Positions 42,377-50,914 of a stretch of 64,000 nucleotides of DNA are shown here, piece after piece. Origin of the DNA: Thiomicrorhabdus sp. zzn3 (lineage in GTDB: Bacteria; Pseudomonadota; Gammaproteobacteria; Thiomicrospirales; Thiomicrospiraceae); contig NZ_JARUQS010000001.1 of assembly GCF_029767755.1 (NCBI RefSeq), positions 930,001 to 994,000 of the forward strand, given 5' to 3'. The notes beneath the pieces were generated by a model. It worked only from the letters and a program-made list of their open reading frames with translations, was not told where the DNA came from and ran no database searches. The position numbers and the translations under genes were made by a program. Positions within the stretch are counted from its first letter, which is position 1. Each line of letters begins with the position of its first letter.

Positions 42377-43201
42377 ATGTTTGAAACCGGCAATAACATC
42401 AAGCAGGCGGCCGTAGCCGGTTCGTTTTATCCTGAACAAGCTGAACAACTGCAAGGGATGTTTGCTGAATGGATGAACCATAACCAGACAAACAGAACCG
42501 ATATTCCCAGAGCGTTGATTGTGCCGCACGCCGGTTATATTTATTCCGGAGAGACCGCCGCGAAAGGTTTTGCTTTGTGGCGCGATGCGATGGGGCCTAT
42601 CAAAACCATTGTCGTCATCGGTCCGGCGCATCGTGTGCCGTTTAATGGCATGACCACCATTGATCATGATGCGGTGGCTACTCCGCTAGGCAGCTTAAAC
42701 ATCGATACCGATTTACGTGAGCACCTGCTTGAGCAGTTTGATTTTCTAAAAGTATTCAATGCCGCTCAGGCACAGGAACACAGCTTGGAAGTGGAATTTC
42801 CCTTTATTAAGCATCTTCTGCCGAAGGTCAAAGTACTGCCGCTGCTGAACGGTCGCATTGATCCCCACGCGGTTAGACAAGTGTTTGAAGCGCTTTGGCA
42901 CCAGGAAGGGGTTTATTTTGTCATCAGCAGTGATTTAAGCCATTTTCACGATTATGCTACGGCTAATTTCATTGACAATGAAACGGCCCAGATGATCCAG
43001 TTGGGTCAATGGCAGTCGTTAAGCGGGGAACGGGCCTGTGGTTATAAAGGCATTCAGGGTCTGTTGGCATGGGCGGAGTCTTATCCATTGCATATTGAAC
43101 CGATCGAACGCATCAATTCCGGTGACACCGCCGGAGATAAACATCGCGTGGTTGGCTACGGCACCTGGGCGTTTTATGAGGAGAAAGTGCAATGCGTTTA
43201 A
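42377..43201 (+). CDS. AmmeMemoRadiSam system protein B (MEMO1 family)
   Basis: About 274 residues, MEMO/extradiol-dioxygenase-like fold. Family segments: AAVAGSFYPEQAEQLQGMF, RALIVPHAGYIYSGETAAK, EHSLEVEFPFIKHLLPKV and VISSDLSHFHDY. Putative metal ligands are the histidines in PHAGY, EHSLE and SHFHDY. Start: ATG at 42377 (AAGG upstream); a TTG at 42368 is in frame. It overlaps the AMMECR1 gene by 10 bases, so the two are surely co-translated. Function unknown. Confidence 0.93.
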   Translation: MFETGNNIKQAAVAGSFYPEQAEQLQGMFAEWMNHNQTNRTDIPRALIVPHAGYIYSGETAAKGFALWRDAMGPIKTIVVIGPAHRVPFNGMTTIDHDAVATPLGSLNIDTDLREHLLEQFDFLKVFNAAQAQEHSLEVEFPFIKHLLPKVKVLPLLNGRIDPHAVRQVFEALWHQEGVYFVISSDLSHFHDYATANFIDNETAQMIQLGQWQSLSGERACGYKGIQGLLAWAESYPLHIEPIERINSGDTAGDKHRVVGYGTWAFYEEKVQCV

Positions 43202-43767
43202 ATGACCAGCAACAAGGGCACCTGCTACAGATTGCGAAACACAGTATCCGATCCGGATTAGCAAATGACTCGGTCAAACAGATCGAATCGACGGATACAA
43301 AACTTAATCGGCAAGGGGCGAGCTTTGTCACGATTAATCAAAAGGGACAACTGCGCGGTTGTATTGGCACGCTTGAGGCCCAGCGTCCACTGATCGAAGA
43401 CGTCGCTGCTAACGCCTATTCTGCGGCCTTTCGTGATCCGCGTTTTTCTCCGCTTAATATCGAGGAAGTCGTTAATGTAGAGCTGCATATATCGGTGCTG
43501 TCACAGCCAGAATTAATGCATGGCTGTGAACGTCAAGCCGACTTGCTTGATCAGCTGGTCGCTTATGAAGACGGGCTGATCATTTCACAGGGTATGCGCC
43601 GCGCGACCTTCTTGCCTTCGGTTTGGGAGCAGCTTCCGGATAAACAAGCGTTTGTCAGTCATCTGATGCGTAAAGCGGGTATTGTTCACTGGGACAAGGT
43701 TGTCTGTGAACGTTATCGTTCGTTTTCATTTGGCGCGCACTGGCAGGCGATTGCAGAAACGCAATGA
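43192..43767 (+). CDS. AmmeMemoRadiSam system protein A (AMMECR1 domain)
   Basis: A 191-residue AMMECR1 protein. The signature LRGCIGTLEAQRPLIEDV is present, along with AFRDPRFSPLNIEEV, VELHISVLSQPELM and RATFLPSVWEQLPDKQAFV. GAGGAG precedes the ATG, inside the end of the MEMO gene. The Cys in LRGCIG is invariant and might be modified by the radical-SAM partner. Function unknown. Confidence 0.94.
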   Translation: MRLNDQQQGHLLQIAKHSIRSGLANDSVKQIESTDTKLNRQGASFVTINQKGQLRGCIGTLEAQRPLIEDVAANAYSAAFRDPRFSPLNIEEVVNVELHISVLSQPELMHGCERQADLLDQLVAYEDGLIISQGMRRATFLPSVWEQLPDKQAFVSHLMRKAGIVHWDKVVCERYRSFSFGAHWQAIAETQ

Positions 43768-43939
43768 CACTGATTTTCAACAGGCCTGGTCATTCTGAAG
43801 GAATTGATGCCAAGCATATACTTGCCCATGAGAAATCGCATGGATAAAACCTGAAATCCTCCGGAAACGGGGTTAGAATAGTGGCTAATTTGATCTGTAT
43901 TTAATCACTTTATTTAGCACTATTAGCCCCGAATTCATT

Positions 43940-44440
43940 TTGTCACAGCCAAGCAGCCACACTCTGTCCATTCGTATTTCTGTCGCCGAACAGCGTTTAC
44001 AGTTGTTAAACGGTTCTGCGCAACTGATGAGCTGTCCGATCAGCACGGCGGCCAATGGCATTGGTAGCGAAAAAAACTCCGGTAAAACCCCGTTGGGAAA
44101 ACATATCGTCCGCGCCAAAATCGGAACTGGTCTGCCCATTAACGCGGTATTGGTCGGCCGGCGTCCTACCGGTGAAATATACGATGAAAACCTCGCAGCT
44201 CAATACCCAAGTCGAGATTGGATCCTAAGTCGCATTCTCTGGCTTTCCGGACTGGAAAGGGGACGCAACCGTCTGGGGAATGTCGATACTATGCAGCGCT
44301 ATATCTATTTACATGGTACGCCCGACAGCGAACCGATGGGGATTCCTAGATCCCATGGCTGTATCCGTATGCGTAACGCTGATATTATCGAACTGTTTGA
44401 CCGCGTACCCGTAGGCACACCGGTGGAGATCGTAGCATGA
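43940..44440 (+). CDS. L,D-transpeptidase (YkuD) family protein
   Basis: A 166-residue YkuD-domain protein. The active-site region is YIYLHGTPDSEPMGIPRSH followed by GCIRM, with the catalytic Cys in SHGCIRM and His in LHGT. It contains little besides the catalytic domain: no clear signal peptide with the TTG start at 43940. It begins IRISVAEQRLQLLNGSAQLM, the usual first strands, so export would need an upstream start not visible. L,D-transpeptidases cross-link or trim peptidoglycan peptides. Its stop overlaps the start of the first permease gene (ATGA). Confidence 0.88.
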   Translation: MSQPSSHTLSIRISVAEQRLQLLNGSAQLMSCPISTAANGIGSEKNSGKTPLGKHIVRAKIGTGLPINAVLVGRRPTGEIYDENLAAQYPSRDWILSRILWLSGLERGRNRLGNVDTMQRYIYLHGTPDSEPMGIPRSHGCIRMRNADIIELFDRVPVGTPVEIVA

Positions 44441-45360
44441 TTGGTTATCTGTTGCGGCTGTTAGGATCGGTCCTGTTTGTTTCCTGGATCGTCGGCACTT
44501 TGGTATTCTTTCTGATTCATTTGGTACCGGGGGACCCGGTGGCCGTTATGCTTGGTGATTGGGCCAGTCCGGCGGATGAAACCGCACTTCGCCAACAGCT
44601 GGGGCTCGATCAGCCTATTTATGTGCAATATTGGCACTATCTGCAAGGTGTTTTTATCGGGGATTTTGGTCAGTCGCTGTTTTTTCAGCAGCCGGTCAGC
44701 CAGCTCATCGCCGAACGTTTTCCCATGACCTTACAGCTGGCATTGATGGCACTCGCGGTCGCCGTATTGCTTGCGTTTCCACTCGGACTCTGGGCCGCGT
44801 TAAAAAGAGGGCAGTGGCCGGACCAGCTCTCAATGACGGTCTCTCTCATCGGTGTTTCCATTCCCAATTTCTGGCTGGGGCCGATGCTGATTTTGCTGTT
44901 TTCACTGACCCTGGGCTGGTTTCCGGTAAGCGGCGCTGAACAGCCGTTTTCTTGGTTCTTGCCCGCCATTACTCTAGGGACGGCACTGGCCGCGATTTTA
45001 GCGCGTATGCTGCGCGCTTCGTTACTGGAAGTACTGCATGAAGATTACATTCGCACCGCTCAGGCCAAAGGGTTGTCCGGTTTTAGAGTGTACGGACAGC
45101 ATGCACTAGCTAACGCCCTGCTGCCGGTGGTGACTATATTGGGGCTGCAACTGGGTACCCTTCTGGGAGGGGCGGTGATTACCGAGGTTGTGTTTGACTG
45201 GCCCGGTCTGGGACAGCTGCTGGTGGAATCGATCCAGCGCCGCGATTATCCGGTGGTGCAAGGTTGTATTTTGGTCATCAGTGTCGCCTACATTTCCATT
45301 AATGGTCTCACCGAACTGGTGTACGCTTGGCTGGATCCGCGTATCAGGGTGGCCAGCTAA
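44437..45360 (+). CDS. Peptide-type ABC transporter permease (DppB-like)
   Basis: A 307-residue permease with six membrane helices. The N-terminal LVFFLIHLVPGDPVAVML and the EAA-type loop RTAQAKGLSGFRVYGQHALA are typical of DppB/OppB. Overlaps the L,D-transpeptidase at its start and the second permease at its end by one base. Substrate may be a murein peptide given the partner gene, which is inference. Confidence 0.92.
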   Translation: MIGYLLRLLGSVLFVSWIVGTLVFFLIHLVPGDPVAVMLGDWASPADETALRQQLGLDQPIYVQYWHYLQGVFIGDFGQSLFFQQPVSQLIAERFPMTLQLALMALAVAVLLAFPLGLWAALKRGQWPDQLSMTVSLIGVSIPNFWLGPMLILLFSLTLGWFPVSGAEQPFSWFLPAITLGTALAAILARMLRASLLEVLHEDYIRTAQAKGLSGFRVYGQHALANALLPVVTILGLQLGTLLGGAVITEVVFDWPGLGQLLVESIQRRDYPVVQGCILVISVAYISINGLTELVYAWLDPRIRVAS

Positions 45361-46163
45361 TGTTACGTTATTTCAGTTACCTCATCGTCTCGCTGTGGTT
45401 GATCATGGCTATCGCCGGGTTTTGGATCGGTCCGCAGGCCAATGAAGTTCAATTGGATCGACTGCTGTCACCGCCAGGCGGAAGCTTGATGTTCGGGGCA
45501 GACGAGCTTGGACGCCCGCTTCTGGAAAGGGTGGTGTTAGGAGCGCAAACCTCACTGTTTGTGGCCGTCGGTGTCGTGTTTTTTTCGTTTGTAATCGGTA
45601 CCGCTATCGGTATCTACAGCGGTTATATGGGTGGTTGGACGGATCGTATTATCACCAAGGTAATCGATGTCTTCCTGGCTTTTCCCGGTTTGCTTCTGGC
45701 GATTGCCTTAGCGGCCATATTAGGGCCGGGCATTGAAAACGTTATTTTCGCTTTGGTGGTTGTCGGCTGGGTCGGTTATGCGCGGCTGGCACGAGCACAA
45801 ACCTTGAGTTTGCGCAGCCGTGAGCATATCTTGGCCGCACGTGCGCTCGCGGTGCCGACCTGGCGTATTTTGCTGCGTCACCTGCTGCCGCTGTCCTTGG
45901 CTCCGCTTGGCGTTGAAGCGACCTTTGGCGTTGCCGGCGCGGTGATTTCCGAGGCCGGCCTGTCCTTTTTAGGGCTGGGCGTCCAGCCACCGGATGCGTC
46001 TTGGGGGAACATGATCAAAGAGGGGACACGCTATCTGCTGGTCGCGCCTCATTTGGTACTCGTGCCCGGTATGGCACTCATGCTGGTGGTGCTGGCGGTA
46101 AATCTTATTGGTGATCAATGGCGCGATTACTTGGATGTGCGTTCACGCCAATCGAATCGCTGA
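45360..46163 (+). CDS. Peptide-type ABC transporter permease (DppC-like)
   Basis: A 267-residue permease with the DppC pattern: the short cytoplasmic start, LMFGADELGRPLLERVVLGA, and the EAA loop EHILAARALAVPTWRILLRH. The start is the ATG at 45360 overlapping the previous stop (TAATG); the frame could extend upstream to 45327 but that would overlap the other permease. No ATP-binding subunit follows; the ATPase must be encoded elsewhere. Confidence 0.92.
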   Translation: MLRYFSYLIVSLWLIMAIAGFWIGPQANEVQLDRLLSPPGGSLMFGADELGRPLLERVVLGAQTSLFVAVGVVFFSFVIGTAIGIYSGYMGGWTDRIITKVIDVFLAFPGLLLAIALAAILGPGIENVIFALVVVGWVGYARLARAQTLSLRSREHILAARALAVPTWRILLRHLLPLSLAPLGVEATFGVAGAVISEAGLSFLGLGVQPPDASWGNMIKEGTRYLLVAPHLVLVPGMALMLVVLAVNLIGDQWRDYLDVRSRQSNR

Positions 46164-46195
46164 ATTTATGCGAGAAGCCTTAATAACGCCTGAAA

Positions 46196-46220
46196 AGCGT
46201 TTTAGAAGCGTTTTAGAAGC
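46196..46220. repeat. 11-bp tandem duplication at the 3' end of the MOSC gene
   Basis: AGCGTTTTAGA occurs twice head-to-tail, followed by AGC. The MOSC stop codon lies at the junction. Confidence 0.8.
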
Positions 46221-46666
46221 TGAACCTTGTCGCCTAGCTGAATTTCGCCTTCGCGTAACACCTTACAACGCGCGCCACCGCGCCAATTTGGAGTCAGGGC
46301 GCCTTTCAGACCGGGTTGCAGAGCCTCCATGCGTTTACAAGGATCGGTTTCGCAGGTAATCTCCAACAGCACCGAACCGATTTGGACTTGTTGGCCGATC
46401 ATGCTCTCGTCAAAATTCATGTCGTCCACCAACAGATTGGCACGGCGCTCTGTCCAATCAATCTCGGCATTCACTTCTGAGCAGGCCTGCTGCCAGCTTT
46501 TCTGTGACAGTATCGTCACCTGTTTGCTGCGATTTTTAGCCCCTTGGAAGTCGCCTTGCAAACCGCTTTCACGACTGACCCAGATACGTTCGTGAGTGGT
46601 AATAGGGCCTTTGGATTCTTGATGCGTTGCAATTCCAATTAACTTAGCCACGCGCTTTTCTCTCAT
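46202..46666 (-). CDS. MOSC-domain protein
   Basis: A 154-residue MOSC protein. Recognisable parts are RESGLQGDFQGAKNRSKQVT, RANLLVDDMNF and ITCETDPCKRMEALQPGLKG, where the Cys would be the molybdenum-cofactor or sulfur-carrying residue of the family. It is a stand-alone domain, possibly a sulfur or cofactor carrier. Substrate unknown. A short tandem repeat overlaps its last codons. Confidence 0.85.
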   Translation of the reverse strand: MREKRVAKLIGIATHQESKGPITTHERIWVSRESGLQGDFQGAKNRSKQVTILSQKSWQQACSEVNAEIDWTERRANLLVDDMNFDESMIGQQVQIGSVLLEITCETDPCKRMEALQPGLKGALTPNWRGGARCKVLREGEIQLGDKVQLLKRF

Positions 46667-46793
46667 CTCTGTGTATTCCAGTAAAGTGTAATCGCCAAGT
46701 ATGACAACTATTTGAAACTGTCACATACCATTTCAGCCTGTTTTTTGGTTATCATAGCGTCAACTTGAAATAAATGCAGAAAAGGAACCGAGC

Positions 46794-47864
46794 ATGAATC
46801 AATCGGCTGGCGAAGCCATGTCACTGGGAAGCCTGATGATCGATGTTGAGGGTACAGAGCTTCAGCCCCATGAAATAGAACGACTGATGGATCCTCTCGT
46901 TGCCGGTGTCATTCTGTTCTCACGTAACTTCGAATCGGTTGAACAACTTCAGCGCCTAACCAAATCGATTCATGCCTTGCGTCATCCACGCCTGCTGATT
47001 GCCGTGGATCATGAAGGGGGCCGGGTTCAACGTTTTAAAAACGGCTTTACCCGTATACCGCCGATGCGTCTGTTTGGCCAGCTCTATCAGGAAGATGCCA
47101 AAGCCGCCTTGGATGCCGCAGAAAAAGCCGGATGGCTATTGGCATCGGAACTGCTCTCGGTTGGCGTCGACTTCAGTTTTGCGCCGGTAGTGGATCTGGA
47201 TTATGGTGGCAGCAAGGTCATCGGCGATCGTGCTTTTGCGATGAATCCGGTCACAGTCAGCAAATTGGCCTTCCAATTAATGAAAGGGATGCGCAGAGCG
47301 GGTATGGCATCGGTGGCCAAACACTTTCCAGGCCACGGTTTTATTGAGGCCGACAGCCATTATGAAGTGGCGGTAGACGAGCGTCCTTACGCAGAAATCG
47401 AGCAGAAAGACATGCAGCCGTTTATCAGTTTGATCGAAAACGGCGTAGATGCGGTGATGCCTGCCCATGTGATTTATTCAAAAGTCGATTCGTTGCCGGC
47501 CGGCTTGTCAAGTCATTGGCTGCAAACCGTTTTGCGTCAGCAATGCCATTTTGAAGGCGCGATTATCAGCGATGATATGAGCATGCAAGCAGCGGCGGCT
47601 TACGGCAGTGCTCCAGAGCGCGTTTTGAAAGCCTTACAAGCCGGCTGTGATTTGGTGCTGGTGTGCAATGATCCTGTGGCGGCAGACGAAGTGCTTTCTA
47701 TAATACAGTGGCATGCCGGGCCTTTATCACATGCCCGTTTGATTCGACTGCACGCGCATGAAAAAGTGGAGTATGCAAAGTTGCCTTATCATCCGTTATG
47801 GCAGGCGGCGACAGAGACGCTTAAACGACTTAATCAAAGACACGATCAACAGGAGTTAATTTAA
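46794..47864 (+). CDS. nagZ: Beta-N-acetylhexosaminidase NagZ
   Basis: A 356-residue family-3 glycosidase. NagZ hallmarks: AVDHEGGRVQRF, SVAKHFPGHGFIEADSHYEV (catalytic His loop) and IISDDMSMQAAAAYG (catalytic Asp). It removes N-acetylglucosamine from anhydro-muropeptides in the cytoplasm during cell-wall recycling. AAAGGAA precedes the ATG. The stop overlaps the MscS start (TAATG). Confidence 0.95.
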   Translation: MNQSAGEAMSLGSLMIDVEGTELQPHEIERLMDPLVAGVILFSRNFESVEQLQRLTKSIHALRHPRLLIAVDHEGGRVQRFKNGFTRIPPMRLFGQLYQEDAKAALDAAEKAGWLLASELLSVGVDFSFAPVVDLDYGGSKVIGDRAFAMNPVTVSKLAFQLMKGMRRAGMASVAKHFPGHGFIEADSHYEVAVDERPYAEIEQKDMQPFISLIENGVDAVMPAHVIYSKVDSLPAGLSSHWLQTVLRQQCHFEGAIISDDMSMQAAAAYGSAPERVLKALQAGCDLVLVCNDPVAADEVLSIIQWHAGPLSHARLIRLHAHEKVEYAKLPYHPLWQAATETLKRLNQRHDQQELI

Positions 47865-48994
47865 TGGCGTGGATCGCTCAAGGTTGGGCCGATTTGGTGG
47901 CCCTGTTTGGAGGCAATGTTTGGATATTGATGGTCAGTGGCATTTTACTGGTCACGACTACGATCGATATCATTCAGCGCTGGCTGCTGAGAGCCATTCA
48001 TGAGCGCTTAATAAAAAGAAACAAAGTCTGGTTGGACAGTTTTGTGGATGCCGCCAGATCACCGGCGTCATTCTTTATCTGGGTCAACGGCTCGGTATTG
48101 GCGCTGATTACCGTGATTACCCACTTTGAAGTCTATAGCGGCATGGTGCCGTTTATTCAGTCGTTTAAATCGACCATCCTCACGCTTTCATTCGGTTGGT
48201 ATGTAATCCGTTTGGTGCAACGTTTGGAATTGCATTTAAAAGAGTACGCCAAAGAGAACGACAACCTGGATGAAGTCACGGTGGAAGCTCTGGCTAAGAT
48301 CATCAAATTGCTGGCGTTTGTGTTTACCGGCCTGTTCTTCCTGAATGCGTTTGGCGTGAACTTAACAGGCCTGCTCGCTTTCGGTGGTGTCGGCGGGATT
48401 GCTGTCGGTTTTGCTGCGAAAGACCTGCTGGGCAACGTATTTGGCGGTTTAATGCTATATATGGACAAGCCGTTTACGGTGGGGGATTGGATTCGTTCAC
48501 CGGATAAGGACATCGAAGGCACGGTGGAAAACATCGGTTGGCGCATGACCACGGTGCGCACGTTTGACAAGCGTCCGCTCTACATTCCGAACGGTATTTT
48601 TTCCAATATCGCCATTGAAAACCCGTCGCGCATGACCAACCGCCGAATTAAGGAGACGATGGGCATTCGCTATGCGGACGTACATCAAATGCGTTCGATC
48701 ACCGCTGCGGTCAAAGAGATGCTGCGGGCCCACCCGGAGATTGATCAAAACCAGACCATGATTGTGAACTTTAATCAGTTCGGCGCGTCTTCACTGGATT
48801 TTTTTATTTATACTTTCACCAAAACTACGGATTGGGTACGCTTCCATGAAATCAAAGAGGATGTGCTGCTGAAGATCAGTGACATTGTCGAAGCACATCA
48901 GGCAGAGATGGCCTTCCCAAGCCGTACTCTGTATTTCGATACTCAGGAAGCCCCCATTCAGATTGAACGCCGTTTAAAAAACGACAGCGAGTGA
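47864..48994 (+). CDS. MscS-family mechanosensitive ion channel
   Basis: A 376-residue membrane protein. Four or so N-terminal helices lead to the pore segment and beta domain AKDLLGNVFGGLMLYMDKPF followed by TVGDWIRSP, the MscS signature. The C-terminal cytoplasmic part follows. It is longer than E. coli MscS and probably a YnaI/YbiO-sized relative. Releases solutes under hypo-osmotic shock. Translationally coupled to nagZ. Confidence 0.92.
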   Translation: MAWIAQGWADLVALFGGNVWILMVSGILLVTTTIDIIQRWLLRAIHERLIKRNKVWLDSFVDAARSPASFFIWVNGSVLALITVITHFEVYSGMVPFIQSFKSTILTLSFGWYVIRLVQRLELHLKEYAKENDNLDEVTVEALAKIIKLLAFVFTGLFFLNAFGVNLTGLLAFGGVGGIAVGFAAKDLLGNVFGGLMLYMDKPFTVGDWIRSPDKDIEGTVENIGWRMTTVRTFDKRPLYIPNGIFSNIAIENPSRMTNRRIKETMGIRYADVHQMRSITAAVKEMLRAHPEIDQNQTMIVNFNQFGASSLDFFIYTFTKTTDWVRFHEIKEDVLLKISDIVEAHQAEMAFPSRTLYFDTQEAPIQIERRLKNDSE

Positions 48995-49055
48995 TTGGGC
49001 TGATAGCAAACTGAACAGGCCTGTTGCGTTTGTCAGCTCGATCATTCAAATGTAT

Positions 49056-49712
49056 TTACGGCGAAGGGTAGATGGATTCAACGCGTGTTTTTAAGCGGGT
49101 CAAGCTGTAGTAGGGCATCTCCACAACCATCACATTCGCCAGCCAGCTGGGAATTTGTCCACCCGGTTCGGTGGCTATCTGCAGTATAACCTGAGTTTGC
49201 CCCTCTGAGATCGGGCGTAACTGCCAAAAGCCGTCGAGTCTTGGAATCCGAATGCGGTTTGGCTGTTTGGGATACGCATCGGGGCGCGCTTCAAGCTCAA
49301 TGGTTACAATGCCATCCTCACTTTTGTGTACCGTAGCCAACGTCACCGAATCCCGGTCGCTCACCGGCCAGGGAGCGGAGGTAACGGCATAATTTAACGC
49401 CTGGTGTTTGTTTAGGCGTTTGAGTTGACGCGCCTCCAGAGTTCGGTAATACCATTTAGGCACGTTTTGGGTATCGCGAATCACGGAAAGAATTTGATCG
49501 ATGGAGGCATTAATCACGACTTCACCTTTAAAGGCGTCAAAATCACTTCCGGGAACCTTTTGCGTCCAGACGCGCACCGGTTCCTTCTCTTCGCCGATCC
49601 AGACTTCATCCCAAGCGGCCGCCGAGATGGGGTAGAGGACAGCGTTTAGGGTAAGTAGCAGCTCAAACAGCGCCTGAAGCGGCCTGCTTGGTAGATTAAG
49701 AATGCGCACCAT
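49056..49712 (-). CDS. Exported START-domain protein
   Basis: A 218-residue protein with a signal-like N-terminus (ALFELLLTLNAVLYPISAAA) and a START/Bet v1-type lipid-binding domain: GEVVINASIDQILSVIRDTQ, NVPKWYYRTLEARQLKRL, SAPWPVSDRDSVTLATVH. The ligand is unknown. AGGAGGAG precedes the ATG. It follows murB on the same strand by 22 bases. Confidence 0.85.
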   Translation of the reverse strand: MVRILNLPSRPLQALFELLLTLNAVLYPISAAAWDEVWIGEEKEPVRVWTQKVPGSDFDAFKGEVVINASIDQILSVIRDTQNVPKWYYRTLEARQLKRLNKHQALNYAVTSAPWPVSDRDSVTLATVHKSEDGIVTIELEARPDAYPKQPNRIRIPRLDGFWQLRPISEGQTQVILQIATEPGGQIPSWLANVMVVEMPYYSLTRLKTRVESIYPSP

Positions 49713-49734
49713 GCTCCTCCTGCTAGCAGAGGAT

Positions 49735-50757
49735 TTAAAGAATAATCACCTCAGGATCCAGGTGAATGCCGAATTTATGATCAACCGCTTCTTGAACCAT
49801 ATTGGAGAGTTCCACGATGTCTTGGCCGCTGGCACCTCCACGGTTCTCCAGCACCAAAGCATGTTTTTCGGAAACACCGGCACGCCCATGTCTTTGACCC
49901 TTCCAGTTAGCCTGTTCAATCAACCAGGCGGCCGGAATTTTATATTGGCCATCCAGAGTACGATGGTGGGGGATATCCGGATATACCGCCTTCATTTCTT
50001 CAAAGTACTCTTGATCCACTACCGGGTTCTTAAAGAAACTTCCGGCATTGCCAAATACCGCCGGATCTGGAATACGCGACTTGCGCAAAGCGATCACGGC
50101 GTCGTAAATCATTTTTGGAGTAAGTTCAGATTTGTGAATGTCGGATAAGGCGTCTTTAAGCGGTTCGTAAACCAGGTTAGGATTTCCGGCGTGCAATTTT
50201 CTTAAGCGAAAGGTGACGCGGTGTACCAAAAGTTTGTCGGCATACTCCTGTTTAAAAATGCTGGTACGATAGCCAAAATTGCATTCTGCATTACGAAACT
50301 CGATGCGCTGTCCGGTATAAAGGTTAAGCGCTTGAACTCGAGTGATTGCATCTCGTGCTTCCGCTCCGTAAGCCCCGACATTTTGTACTGGGGCGGCGCC
50401 AACCGTGCCTGGAATTAAGGCCAGGTTTTCAAGTCCCCACAGGTCGTTTTCTACCGTATAGGTCACCAGGTCATGCCACTTCATACCGGCACCAACGGAA
50501 AGCCAAATGTTATCCGCATCTTCTTTAACCACCTTAAGCGCCTTATAGCTGCAATGTACCATCACACCTTCAAAGTCGTGGGTAAACAACATATTGCTGC
50601 CGCCACCGACAATACGCCAAGGTAGAGAGGCCAAAGTCAGATCAGAGCGTAGAATGTTGATATCACTCTGCCGGAAAATCTCCACATAGTATTGCGTTTT
50701 GACATCAATCTGAAATGTATTGTGGTCTTTAAGCGAATAGTTGGCCTGAATGTGCAT
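49735..50757 (-). CDS. murB: UDP-N-acetylenolpyruvoylglucosamine reductase MurB
   Basis: A 340-residue flavoenzyme, the long E. coli-like type. FAD-binding signatures: WRIVGGGSNMLFTHDFEG, GLENLALIPGTVGAAPVQNV and GAYG. The catalytic Ser is in FGNAGSFFKNPVV and the catalytic Glu is near the C-terminus (DPEVIIL). Reduces the enolpyruvyl group of UDP-GlcNAc-enolpyruvate to form UDP-MurNAc in peptidoglycan synthesis. Confidence 0.95.
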   Translation of the reverse strand: MHIQANYSLKDHNTFQIDVKTQYYVEIFRQSDINILRSDLTLASLPWRIVGGGSNMLFTHDFEGVMVHCSYKALKVVKEDADNIWLSVGAGMKWHDLVTYTVENDLWGLENLALIPGTVGAAPVQNVGAYGAEARDAITRVQALNLYTGQRIEFRNAECNFGYRTSIFKQEYADKLLVHRVTFRLRKLHAGNPNLVYEPLKDALSDIHKSELTPKMIYDAVIALRKSRIPDPAVFGNAGSFFKNPVVDQEYFEEMKAVYPDIPHHRTLDGQYKIPAAWLIEQANWKGQRHGRAGVSEKHALVLENRGGASGQDIVELSNMVQEAVDHKFGIHLDPEVIIL

Positions 50758-50914
50758 TTTTGTCTTTGCTATAATGAGTCTAAATAACAGTGGAATCGGC
50801 TAAATTAGGATACTCATACGGATTACTTATAAACATTACAACCAATCCGTCAGCCGTTCCAAACAAACTGTAAAAAGTAATCAGCATTATATAGGAAGAT
50901 ACAAAGGAAGATAC

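Noticed and set aside
50770-50775. TATAAT upstream of the sodium-dependent transporter
   Set aside because: It is a perfect -10 hexamer, but no acceptable -35 lies 16-18 bases upstream, so I do not call a promoter.
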